DNA of 64,000 bases from Avichristensenella sp031549905 (GTDB lineage: Bacteria > Bacillota > Clostridia > Christensenellales > Aristaeellaceae), in contig JAVBPC010000024.1 in NCBI GenBank assembly GCA_031549905.1, forward strand, positions 1 through 64,000, given 5' to 3'. The notes beneath the pieces were generated by a model. That model saw only the letters and a program-made list of their open reading frames with translations, was not told the DNA's origin and searched no databases. The translations under genes were made by a program, and so were the position numbers. Every line of letters starts with the position of its first letter. Within the stretch, counting starts at the first letter, position 1. Below are positions 43,701 to 49,859 of the stretch, one piece after another.

Positions 43701-45004
43701 CCCCGGGTGATGTTCTCCGCGTTAATCTGTAAATCCACTTTGTCAGTGGATACCAGTGTGCCAACGCGCGCCTCGCCGGTGATGAAGCCGCGGGGCCCTT
43801 TTCCGGATGCGTCCAGCACAACCGCCTCAGCCATGGCGGGGAATTCGCCCAAATCCCCGCCATCCGCGAACAGTTTCCCGATAATCGTCTCTTCATTCAT
43901 ACTCAGCGTGCTGTCCAGGGAAATCAGCGTGCCGTAATGCTTATCAAAGAATGTGCTGAACAGATACACCGCATTGTCTTCCCCGAGGGACAAACCGGCA
44001 TAACTATCCACATTTGAGCGAACGGCAACCAGCGTTTCCGTATAGCCGCCGTTGCGGGTATATCCATCCTCTACATAGTGAAACCCAATATACCCATTGT
44101 TGCTGCATCCCACATGCTTGCCAATCTGAATCACCTTTCCGGCGGATGCCAGTTCAAGTGCATGGCCGGTTGGCCAGGTCTCACCGTCCCGAACATACCC
44201 TTGGTCAAGATGGATGGAGCCTTTTCCATACAAATACACCGTACCAATGCTGCTGCCGTTGCTTGCATGCACATGCCCCACATCAACGATAATCTTGTCT
44301 GCATGCGATGCTTCCCAAAGCGCAACATTGTGTAAGCCGCTTTCATCCTCAATTGAGCGCAGCAAGCAATCCATGTATATTGTTCCAACATGCGCGTTTA
44401 CAAAATTGTATTGTATATCTGAGCGGGCATATAGCGTGCCGACAGTGCCGCCCAAGGTTTCCATGCGGATTTGGTTTGCCGGGTCTGTGTCCACAAGGTC
44501 CACGGTGCCGCTGATCATCGCTGTGCCCACGCCCGCCAGCGTTATGGTTTTAACATACCCGCTCTTTTCAACAGAAACATCCACCCAGGCATCGGCATTG
44601 CGAATGTGCGCAAGCCCATCCAGCGCCAGCTGCCCCCGCAGGGAGCCGGATACCTTAACCTGCGCTTTGGCGGCCGTTACCCGCACATTGCCGCGCAGTT
44701 CGCCCGCAATATCCAGCACGGCATTGTTTCCGGCAATCACAATGTCTCCGGTAAACACGGCATCCTTGCCGATGACCAGATGCCCGCCATCCAGCATCAG
44801 CACGGCCTGGTCCGTCAGCAGCACTTCCTGCTCCACAACCACAGAGCCTGTCACGGTGACGGTTTCGCTGAACTGGCTGCGCGCCCAGAACGCAACGGAG
44901 GGGGCATCCGCCTGCTGCGGCGCTTCAGACGTGCCCAACGCGGAAACCGGCAGCAGGGATACTGCAAGCAATACCGCAAGAAGCCGCTTTGCAATGTGAG
45001 ACAT
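37787..45004 (-). CDS. Giant secreted YD-repeat (RHS-like) protein with beta-helix N-terminus and SH3-like C-terminus
   Basis: 2405 residues. A signal peptide (about 1-25) precedes a beta-solenoid-like region of short hydrophobic turns (about 60-420), beta-sandwich/Ig-like segments to about 1100, and then YD repeats (YDxxGNLxxxxxxxG) to about 1800. The RHS core end (NPFTYVGRYGIMDDGNG, RFVSPDPAGQGYDLNLYRY) is at about 1861-1910. Beyond it, where polymorphic toxins carry a nuclease or deaminase, come a hydrophobic glycine-rich segment (about 1970-2005), a carboxypeptidase-regulatory-like domain, Ig-like domains and an SH3-like domain (about 2358-2405). No immunity-like gene follows. AGGAGG precedes the ATG at 45004; 12 upstream codons are open but lack it. 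Likely a cell-wall-bound surface structure. Confidence 0.85.
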   Translation of the reverse strand: MSHIAKRLLAVLLAVSLLPVSALGTSEAPQQADAPSVAFWARSQFSETVTVTGSVVVEQEVLLTDQAVLMLDGGHLVIGKDAVFTGDIVIAGNNAVLDIAGELRGNVRVTAAKAQVKVSGSLRGQLALDGLAHIRNADAWVDVSVEKSGYVKTITLAGVGTAMISGTVDLVDTDPANQIRMETLGGTVGTLYARSDIQYNFVNAHVGTIYMDCLLRSIEDESGLHNVALWEASHADKIIVDVGHVHASNGSSIGTVYLYGKGSIHLDQGYVRDGETWPTGHALELASAGKVIQIGKHVGCSNNGYIGFHYVEDGYTRNGGYTETLVAVRSNVDSYAGLSLGEDNAVYLFSTFFDKHYGTLISLDSTLSMNEETIIGKLFADGGDLGEFPAMAEAVVLDASGKGPRGFITGEARVGTLVSTDKVDLQINAENITRGILPRGETIGEFIPRAAGQKPRTFAAGGNTPEKATSLSDGEHWVKATDGSQWYTVPADAYTALDLTVDAYGGYGFAIIETPDGDYRFLDGTDGAQTVSLMNEKAGAYAIRLISPAGTEGFILRLKTEAPLRIDYTLAERAPTVHDEKPELTQGDIRDYTLTVYDETTGKEIAVTATADMLLAMPDAVAPGSTLRLSLKKKDGSIEPYTATVILNDRRYASAALEGTSRGQYAATLQDTYRAHLYLYDGNGEFVREIFQKGGEYSTGGLAEGAYQVAMIRAGAGGWKMLHAGQFAENGLLEGEHYLLDSFTVQNGVIIRRGNVSVPDEPALQSEWFVAEETGYQARVPSVVVGGLAMMAMDWSLAREDMTDVCAEIAFLKGAKYVPGSAAIDGLAVDAAWENGVLRVPLGKQSGKLLFYVEGDGTADALVSNASVTFAAGGQAYAQYVGSAQTRIVPLSIHGPSLASESSVTVYGYTSPYEVAYIYDNGALAGTAVSDAKGLWSAHVPISADPLHSLTVGTGEDGVQSAPIEIRRATGAPVLQQFTLHYVEHKVTKKISVEGELFGRSPIKFAYEPGTDLTFVLSVSNDQYVDTVTVVAEMNGQRETIPARRDSKTDEWVAVGRFTNDRMFAPDLFTVEYTFREDALDLAFQEPFLSVPLLNTLYEVSDLTGTLPLSRYYMASPTLQAADMGFGPGWQTGYAVYATAYEADGAQWLAVTSPTDMRIFSGAKGKYTEAAGYATAAVDSKGAITVTEATGAAMAFDPTGRLTAATDEYKRKMTLAYDEQGRLVSVTYGGETLRLSYTADGLIDTATVGDSTVQYRYTNGHLTAVSGPNGHESYAYDGLLTGQGRHPLISANGAGGVLGIRYDGEGMPIRVEQDGTAIDIAYADDAVTMRMDGSDIVFRLDAFGRCTRVEYAGGYEEKVPTEEGMLVRSVKADGRTVEVLYNQSVQPLSHKDGNGAVVRFAYDKAGNLSAVTDANGNKTEYTYDKAGNLTRITHADGSTEKYTYAEKDGAITGYTDRAGNKTAFSYDKQGNLIRAAYPGREETRYDYDEDGNLVRISAGENEVWVDDAQEDRLHYTFAGGKFIGFNWSDYHNGVYSHSDFGDHATTSEYDNTGLLSRIVDEHGEALVTYAYDEEGKLTRETRANGTYATYTYAGGWLAQLENHGADGSLHSYYAYGYDMSGNIVCYETLDGTWQYAYDAAGQLTRVEGPKGSVTEYAYDAAGNRVREVIDGVETRYEVNALNQYTRVGDTVYTYDKNGQLTRKEGPDGATEYVWDARGRLVSVDGGETRTENTYDVLGNRSAVTVNGQTTRYTVAPSALPFVLYSDAGDGETYYHYGDSGLVASAKDGQTLYYSFTPLGSVSEITDADGNVLRRYEYDAMGRVIGETAFAAEMMESGDALDADALDAMMVYAQAVEQAAQATAVNPFTYVGRYGIMDDGNGLWYMRARYTAQDVGRFVSPDPAGQGYDLNLYRYANNNSVWFYDLSGEKSTSGSYDFNGYYHPGREALSAGQMAGRSALGAALIAGGIYGVKSVPAIALSGFPQVAVAVGAISWVAIVGGGFLIASTPALGAPLPAPLGTPPSGKGTGPHNMGTSPGDTAVDPSGYVYETLPSNRIEGVTATVYYRDEEGRAIQWKAEEYGQENPQITDFLGQYAWYVPAGEWKVIYEKAGYEPLETAWLPVPPPQTEVNMALTSYAAPEVAHAALYGDGAEITFSKYMDIDSVARGASLARTDGAQIPVTVTPLNAEPVAGNEETLLASRFRLSFAGDTPDAATLTVSQDAVSYAGVPAKACQVSLIRAWHLEGLGLETEYALTPQGTHQIALHAAGEGHFEQLSLSATVNTGADVTVVSVAPFDAEGNATITVATGNAGKATILFAEATTGLTWTALLTVQPEGSEFLYQATINTKGDDGVRLWENTDKKKVIVTIRKGKTVDVLEEMEDGWARIRFEDSEGVVEARYLLPVE

Positions 45005-45321
45005 GGTGAGTCCTCCTATCCGTACGCAGCGCGCCGCCACGACGGGTGATGTATTTATTATACTATAAACTGGGAAAATATGTGGCCTGTGCGCAACTTT
45101 TATGCGCTTTGCGATAGCAAACGGCGCGCGTGATAAAACAACCCCCGCCCGGTATGCAACAAAAACCGCCTTTCAAACCTTATATTGTCATGTAACGGTG
45201 CGGAAACCGGACAGCGAATCTCTGAAACCGCGCCTGCCAAGGAAGGTACTGACGGCATCCATGGCGAAATCTACACTGCGGAAAATGTAGAACACTATCG
45301 TTAGGGAAGGAATCCATCTGC
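45005..45321. other. Intergenic region between RHS-like gene and peptidoglycan-binding gene
   Basis: Contains an AT-rich patch with TATAAT-like sequence on the minus strand near 45055-45066 that may be the -10 of the RHS-like gene, but I found no matching -35. A 62-codon plus-strand frame (45102-45290) has no ribosome site and a basic, low-information product; I do not count it as a gene. Confidence 0.4.
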
Positions 45322-46200
45322 ATGAGAACAGCGAATTGGCGATGGTTTGCGCTTATCGGCGTGTTGGTTATCCTGCTGCTGATTGTGGTTAGCTGCTTAA
45401 TTCAGCCGGATCAAACGGCGAATTTAACTTCGCCCACAGACCCCATGCTTAGGCCGTTTGCCACGGCAACGCCTACTCCACCGCCGGGGCAGGGTGGCCA
45501 GGGCGATCTCCAGACCGGCCTGCCGCAGGGGCAAGGCACCGTAGGCCCGACATCCACTGTCCAAATCATCACGGCTCCCCCTGCCGCGATCTGGACATAT
45601 TCACCTGAGCCCACCACGGCAGCAACGGATGACGGCATGCTGCGCAACGGTTCCACAGGCGCGGCTGTACGCTCACTGCAGCAGCGGCTGAAGGATCTGC
45701 AATACTACAAGGGCACCGTGGACGGCGATTTCGGCGCCGGAACGGAAAGCGCGCTCAAAGCCTTCCAGGCCAGAAACGGCCTGACGGCGGACGGCGTCGC
45801 GGGCCCCAACACGCTGGCCATCCTCAACTCCAGCAGCGCGAAAAAGGCCCCGTCCCCCACCACACCGCCCACGAAAACGCCAACGAAAGCACCCACCAAG
45901 AAGCCGGCATCCAACGCCACCGCCAAGCCCACATCCAGAACCTACACCCCGTCCACGCTGGCACCGGGCACCAGGTACCTCCAGCTGGGCAGCACGGGCT
46001 CCGATGTGAAGCGGCTGCAAAACAGGCTGAGTGAGCTTGGATATTACAGCGGCAGTGCCGGCGGTACATTTGACGAGGCCACCGAACAGGCCGTCATCGC
46101 GTTCCAAAAGCGCAATGGGCAGTACGCGGACGGCGTCGCGGGGCAGGATACGCAGGCGGCGCTCTACGGCTCCGGCGCTATCCCCGCCTTGGGGCACTAG
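45322..46200 (+). CDS. Membrane-anchored protein with two peptidoglycan-binding domains
   Basis: 292 residues. The N-terminus (FALIGVLVILLLIVVSC) ends in a plausible lipobox VVSC at Cys25, so it may be a lipoprotein; a transmembrane anchor is the alternative. A Pro/Thr-rich linker leads to a first PG_binding_1 domain (about 110-170; LRNGSTGAAVRSLQQRLKDL, FGAGTESALKAFQARNGL), a second Thr/Pro/Lys linker, and a second domain (about 217-285; LQLGSTGSDVKRLQNRLSEL). No catalytic domain is attached. GGAAGGA is upstream of the ATG. It probably links membrane and wall; a link to the neighbouring RHS-like surface protein is speculation. Confidence 0.87.
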   Translation: MRTANWRWFALIGVLVILLLIVVSCLIQPDQTANLTSPTDPMLRPFATATPTPPPGQGGQGDLQTGLPQGQGTVGPTSTVQIITAPPAAIWTYSPEPTTAATDDGMLRNGSTGAAVRSLQQRLKDLQYYKGTVDGDFGAGTESALKAFQARNGLTADGVAGPNTLAILNSSSAKKAPSPTTPPTKTPTKAPTKKPASNATAKPTSRTYTPSTLAPGTRYLQLGSTGSDVKRLQNRLSELGYYSGSAGGTFDEATEQAVIAFQKRNGQYADGVAGQDTQAALYGSGAIPALGH

Positions 46201-46211
46201 CCGGCACGGCA

Positions 46212-46266
46212 GCCCGCAACACCCGCCATCCTTTGCTATGGCAAGGGGTTGCGGGTGTTTTTTTTC
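46212..46266 (+). terminator. Rho-independent terminator after the peptidoglycan-binding gene
   Basis: CCCGCAAC pairs with GTTGCGGG, with an inner CCTTTGC/GCAAGG stem, followed by a run of eight or more T. Confidence 0.87.
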
Positions 46267-46342
46267 CGGTTAAAGTTTTACCATCTTCATGCAATTTTAC
46301 TGTTCCGGGTATGATAATGGCATGCTGGTTTCCCTTCTGATA

Positions 46343-46502
46343 TAGTCATTCAACCCCAAAACGGACCGATGTGAGCGAGAGACTTTTTCGTCCGGCAAGA
46401 AGCCGGAGCGAGGCGTGGCTGGAGGCCACGTTGAGCGGAAGGCGCCGCCGCAGGGCGGAAAAAGATCCGCTTACATCGGTCCGTTTTGGGGTTGATTGAC
46501 TA
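46343..46502. repeat. 160-bp palindromic intergenic element, copy 2
   Basis: Outer arms TAGTCATTCAACCCCAAAAC and the complement of GTTTTGGGGTTGATTGACTA, continuing CGGACCGATGT/ACATCGGTCCG, are nearly perfect over about 30 bases. Inner parts GCGAGAGACTTTTTCG and GGAAAAAGATCCGC and a central GCGTGGCTGGAGGCCACG hairpin match the layout of the copy at 16818-16979. It has no reading frame of note and separates a complete gene from the kdp remnants. Confidence 0.82.
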
Positions 46503-46506
46503 TAAA

Positions 46507-46762
46507 ATGGCAAAAAGGGGGGGGCGTGCGGCAGTGGTGCTGGAAAAGCAGCGCGCCGATGAGGCAAGCAGCCAGATTGCCGCCGAAGCGCAGCAGGAGC
46601 GCCTGCGCGCGAACCTGCTTCGGGCTATCTGACACGATCTGAGAACACCGCTGACCAGCATTGCCGACAACGCAGGCATCCTGATAAACAGCGCCGGGGC
46701 GCTCACGGGCGCGCAGAAAGGCGAAGTGTACCTGGATATCTACGATGATTCCATGTGGCTGC
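46507..46762 (+). pseudogene. kdpD sensor-kinase remnant with in-frame TGA
   Basis: The plus-strand frame from ATG 46507 encodes EKQRADEASSQIAAEAQQER, LRANLLRAI, stop, HDLRTPLTSI, then LTGAQKGEVYLDIYDDSMWL. This is the dimerisation/histidine region of KdpD, where RAISHDLRTPLTSI is expected; TGA at 46630-46632 replaces the serine codon just before the phospho-accepting His. Everything upstream (Usp and membrane parts) and downstream (ATPase domain) is missing. The fragment then abuts kdpC. Nonfunctional. Confidence 0.8.
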
Positions 46763-46796
46763 GGTTGCTTGGGGTATAGTGCCGTTCAGTTTTCGC

Positions 46797-47429
46797 GTGA
46801 AAGGGTGTTTACTGGGTGAAAACTTTCGTGTTCGGTGTGAAAAGCCGGTCTTGATTGCGCTTACTTTTATGGTGCTTTGCGGGCTTTGCTATCCCCTGCT
46901 GATGACCGGCCTTGGCCGGCTGCTGTTTCCGCATCAGGCAAACGGCAGCCTTATTGAGGCAGATGGCCGAGCTGTCGACTCGGAGTTTATCGGCCAAAGT
47001 TTCACCGACCCGCGGTTCATGAAATGCCGCCCGTCTGCGGTAGGGTACAACACCTATACGCAGGCCGAAAAGGACAGCGGCGAATACGCGGGCATCCGTT
47101 CCGGGTCGGATAGCTACGCGCCATTGAGCCCGAAGCTTGTGGCGCGCGTTGCGTCCGACATGAACGCTTTCCTTGCGGCCAACCTGGCCGTCAGGCGTGA
47201 AGATATCTCCACCGACCTGCTGACGACCTCCGGTTCGGGGCTTGATCCGCACATACAGCCCGCCGTACAGCTACCCGCGCTGGCGGAGGCGACCGGCCTG
47301 CCGCAGGAAACGCTGTCAGGGTTCGTGAAAGCGTGCACCGGCGGGAAATTCCTTTGCATTTTCGGCGGGGAAACCGTGAATGTGCTGAAGGCGAACTTGC
47401 TGATTGCAGAATCGTTACAGCTGGTATAG
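46797..47429 (+). CDS. kdpC: Orphan KdpC subunit of potassium-transporting ATPase, probably decaying
   Basis: About 210 residues from an in-frame GTG. The single membrane helix (VLIALTFMVLCGLCYPLLMT) and KdpC motifs LLFPHQANGSLI, FIGQSFTDPRF, RPSAVGYNTY, SGSGLDPHIQP and VKACTGG are intact. No kdpA, kdpB or kdpF is in the window and only a piece of kdpD is nearby, so it has no complex to join here. The natural start is unclear: a GTG that would fit family N-termini is out of frame at about 46831, which suggests an indel near the start; 46755 is a longer GTG alternative. Confidence 0.72.
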   Translation: MKGCLLGENFRVRCEKPVLIALTFMVLCGLCYPLLMTGLGRLLFPHQANGSLIEADGRAVDSEFIGQSFTDPRFMKCRPSAVGYNTYTQAEKDSGEYAGIRSGSDSYAPLSPKLVARVASDMNAFLAANLAVRREDISTDLLTTSGSGLDPHIQPAVQLPALAEATGLPQETLSGFVKACTGGKFLCIFGGETVNVLKANLLIAESLQLV

Positions 47430-47442
47430 GGTGAATCAATAG

Positions 47443-47486
47443 ACAACGCCGCCCCGGGATTTACCCTTGGGCGGCGTTGTTGTTTT
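47443..47486 (+). terminator. Terminator after kdpC
   Basis: CAACGCCGCCC pairs with GGGCGGCGTTG and is followed by TTGTTTT. It lies between convergent genes and may serve both. Confidence 0.8.
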
Positions 47487-47492
47487 ACTTGT

Positions 47493-49844
47493 CTACTTTG
47501 TCAGGAGATAGGAGCACCCCGGCACGGTATCAAATTGCACTACACCGTCCGCATACTCACTGCGCACCGTCTCCCCCGCGCACGTCACGGTCATCGGCAC
47601 GTCGCTCGCCACCCGGCAGGCCCCGCCCCGGCGCGAATGAATCTCCGCCCGCTTGAGCCGCCCCTTATCCCACCGGAGCGACACCTCAAGCCCTCCGCGC
47701 GCAACCAGCCCGGAAACCTCCCCGCCGGGCCACGCCTTAGGCAGCGCGGGCAGAAGCCGCAGCGCGCCATCCGCAAAGTGGCTTTGCATCAGCATCTCCG
47801 CAAACGCGGCGGAAAAGCCCATGTTGCCGTCAATCTGGAACGGTGGGTGCTTGTCAAACAGGTTTTCGTACGTTGAATTGTTCACCAGCATATCGATGAA
47901 CCGCGCCGCCGCATCACCATCGAGCAGGCGCGCGTACAGGCAGATGATCCACGCGCAGCTCCAGCCGGTATGGCCGCCGCCGTTTTCCAGGCGGATTTGC
48001 AGCGTGCGCCTGGCCGCCTCCAGCAGCGCGGCGTCGCGCCCGGGCTGAATCTGGTCCGCCGGGTACAGCGCGTACAGGTGCGATACATGCCGGTGACCCG
48101 GCTCCGCATCGTCAAAATCATGATACCATTCCATCAGCCGCCCTTGCCGCCCGATGCGCAGCGGGGGCAATTTGGGCAGCGCGGCTTCGATTTCGCGAAG
48201 CATAACGTCTTGCACTTCCAATGCCTTCGCCGCCTCCAGGCAGCTTTGAAACAGCTCGCGGATGATCGCGATATCCATCGTGGATGCCACCGCCGTGCTG
48301 GCCTCGGTTCCGTCCGGCGCGATGAAATGGTTTTCCGGCGATACCGACGGGCAGGTGACCAGATACCCTTCATGTGGCACCAGCCAATCCAGGTAGAACG
48401 CCGCTGCCTTCAGCATCAGCGGCAGCGCCGTACCGCGCAGGAACGCCTTATCCCCGGTGAACAGGTAGTGCTCCCACAGATGGCGGCACAGCCACCCGCT
48501 GCCCATCGGCCAGTAGGAATGCACCGCGTGCCCGCCCGCGGGGCTGGTTTTGCGCCAGATATCCACATTGTGCGCCACCGCAAACCCCCGGCAGCCGAAG
48601 AAATTGCGCGCCGTGGCTTCGCCGGTCACCGCCATTTCGCGGATCGCTTCAAACAGCGGCACGGCATACTCGGACAGATTCGCCGTTTCAGCGTGCCAGT
48701 AGTTCATTTCGGCGTTGATATTTGTGGTCAGGTTGCTGCTCCATGCGGGGCGGATGTCGTGGTTCCAGATGCCTTGCAGGTTCGCGGGCTGGCCGCCCGG
48801 CGCGGAGCTGCCCATCAGAAGGTAACGCCCATACTGGAACAGCAGCGCCGCCAGCGCGCCGCCGTCGCCCCCTTGGAATGCCCTGATCATCTCCGGAACC
48901 GTGCGCTCCGTTTGGTCGCCAAACGTGACCTTCACGCGGTCGAAAACCTCCCGGTGCCGCACCGTGTGCGCCGCCCGCAGCGCTTCATACCCCTTGGCAG
49001 CGGCGGCGTCCAGGTTCCCGCGCACCTCGGCGCGCAGGTCGCGCCCGGCGTCCGGCACGGCGTCAAACCCCGCGAAGTTGGTCTTGGCGGCGATGTAAAT
49101 GATAACCTCCCGCGCGCCGACCACCTCAATGTGCGTAGGGTGCGTCAACATGCGGCCGCCCGCCTGGTGAACCGCCGCGCCCGCCGCAAAGCGGATCACG
49201 GGCACCGTTTCGTCATACTGGATTGGGTTGTCTGTTCGGATGTAGTTTGGCTCCGCGTGGCTGGGGCAGCGGCCCGTCAGCCAGAGAGTGCCCTCCGACG
49301 CGCCCGCCTCGTGCAGCAAATCGCTGCGCAGAAACGCTGTGAAGCCGATTTCCCCCGGCGCATCCACCGAAAGGCGCAGCGCGATCACATCCGCGCCCAC
49401 GCTGGCAAACGCCTCGCGCCGGTGCAGGCGGTGATTGCTGCGGAACATGTTCGCATCCTGCTCATATTCGGCCTGCCAAAGCCCGTCGTTCAGGTGCAGC
49501 CGGCGGCTGTACGCCCGCACCGCGCCGGACCCGGTATACCGCAAAAACAGGTCACTCAGACACAGGTAAGATTCCGTCCACGGCCCCAGAAGCCTTTGAT
49601 TGATCAGGTCATTCGCCTCACGGTACTGCCCGGAAAAGATCATCTGCCGCGCGCTCTCCAGGTCAGCGGGGTCGTTCACCTTGTCATCCTTCAGCACGCT
49701 GCCGGACCACAGTGTTTCTTCATTCAATTGAACTCTTTCCACATCGGTCCCGCCGTACAGCATCGCGCCCAGGCGGCCGTTGCCGATGGGCAGCGCCTCC
49801 TCCCATACCTGCGCGGGGCGGTCATAGCGCATCACATGTTCCAT
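47493..49844 (-). CDS. GH95 alpha-L-fucosidase
   Basis: 783 residues, no signal peptide. The start RYDRPAQVWEEALPIGNGRL and EETLWSG are the GH95 N-terminal beta domain; the (alpha/alpha)6 barrel carries the family's catalytic set: NLTTNINAEMNYW (Asn pair), the acid in CPSVSPENHF (Glu504) and FQIDGNMGFSAA (Asp). GH95 enzymes remove alpha-1,2-linked L-fucose by inversion; some act on L-galactose. The start at 49844 has AGGAG 9 bases upstream; an earlier ATG at 49853 overlaps that site. It lies 15 bases downstream of the GH106-like gene, so the two are cotranscribed. The enzyme would act on imported oligosaccharides. Confidence 0.92.
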   Translation of the reverse strand: MEHVMRYDRPAQVWEEALPIGNGRLGAMLYGGTDVERVQLNEETLWSGSVLKDDKVNDPADLESARQMIFSGQYREANDLINQRLLGPWTESYLCLSDLFLRYTGSGAVRAYSRRLHLNDGLWQAEYEQDANMFRSNHRLHRREAFASVGADVIALRLSVDAPGEIGFTAFLRSDLLHEAGASEGTLWLTGRCPSHAEPNYIRTDNPIQYDETVPVIRFAAGAAVHQAGGRMLTHPTHIEVVGAREVIIYIAAKTNFAGFDAVPDAGRDLRAEVRGNLDAAAAKGYEALRAAHTVRHREVFDRVKVTFGDQTERTVPEMIRAFQGGDGGALAALLFQYGRYLLMGSSAPGGQPANLQGIWNHDIRPAWSSNLTTNINAEMNYWHAETANLSEYAVPLFEAIREMAVTGEATARNFFGCRGFAVAHNVDIWRKTSPAGGHAVHSYWPMGSGWLCRHLWEHYLFTGDKAFLRGTALPLMLKAAAFYLDWLVPHEGYLVTCPSVSPENHFIAPDGTEASTAVASTMDIAIIRELFQSCLEAAKALEVQDVMLREIEAALPKLPPLRIGRQGRLMEWYHDFDDAEPGHRHVSHLYALYPADQIQPGRDAALLEAARRTLQIRLENGGGHTGWSCAWIICLYARLLDGDAAARFIDMLVNNSTYENLFDKHPPFQIDGNMGFSAAFAEMLMQSHFADGALRLLPALPKAWPGGEVSGLVARGGLEVSLRWDKGRLKRAEIHSRRGGACRVASDVPMTVTCAGETVRSEYADGVVQFDTVPGCSYLLTK

Positions 49845-49859
49845 CTTGCACATCTCCTC

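Noticed and set aside
45102..45290. 62-codon plus-strand frame in the gap before the peptidoglycan-binding gene
   Set aside because: No ribosome site, no hydrophobic or conserved pattern, and no neighbour relation.
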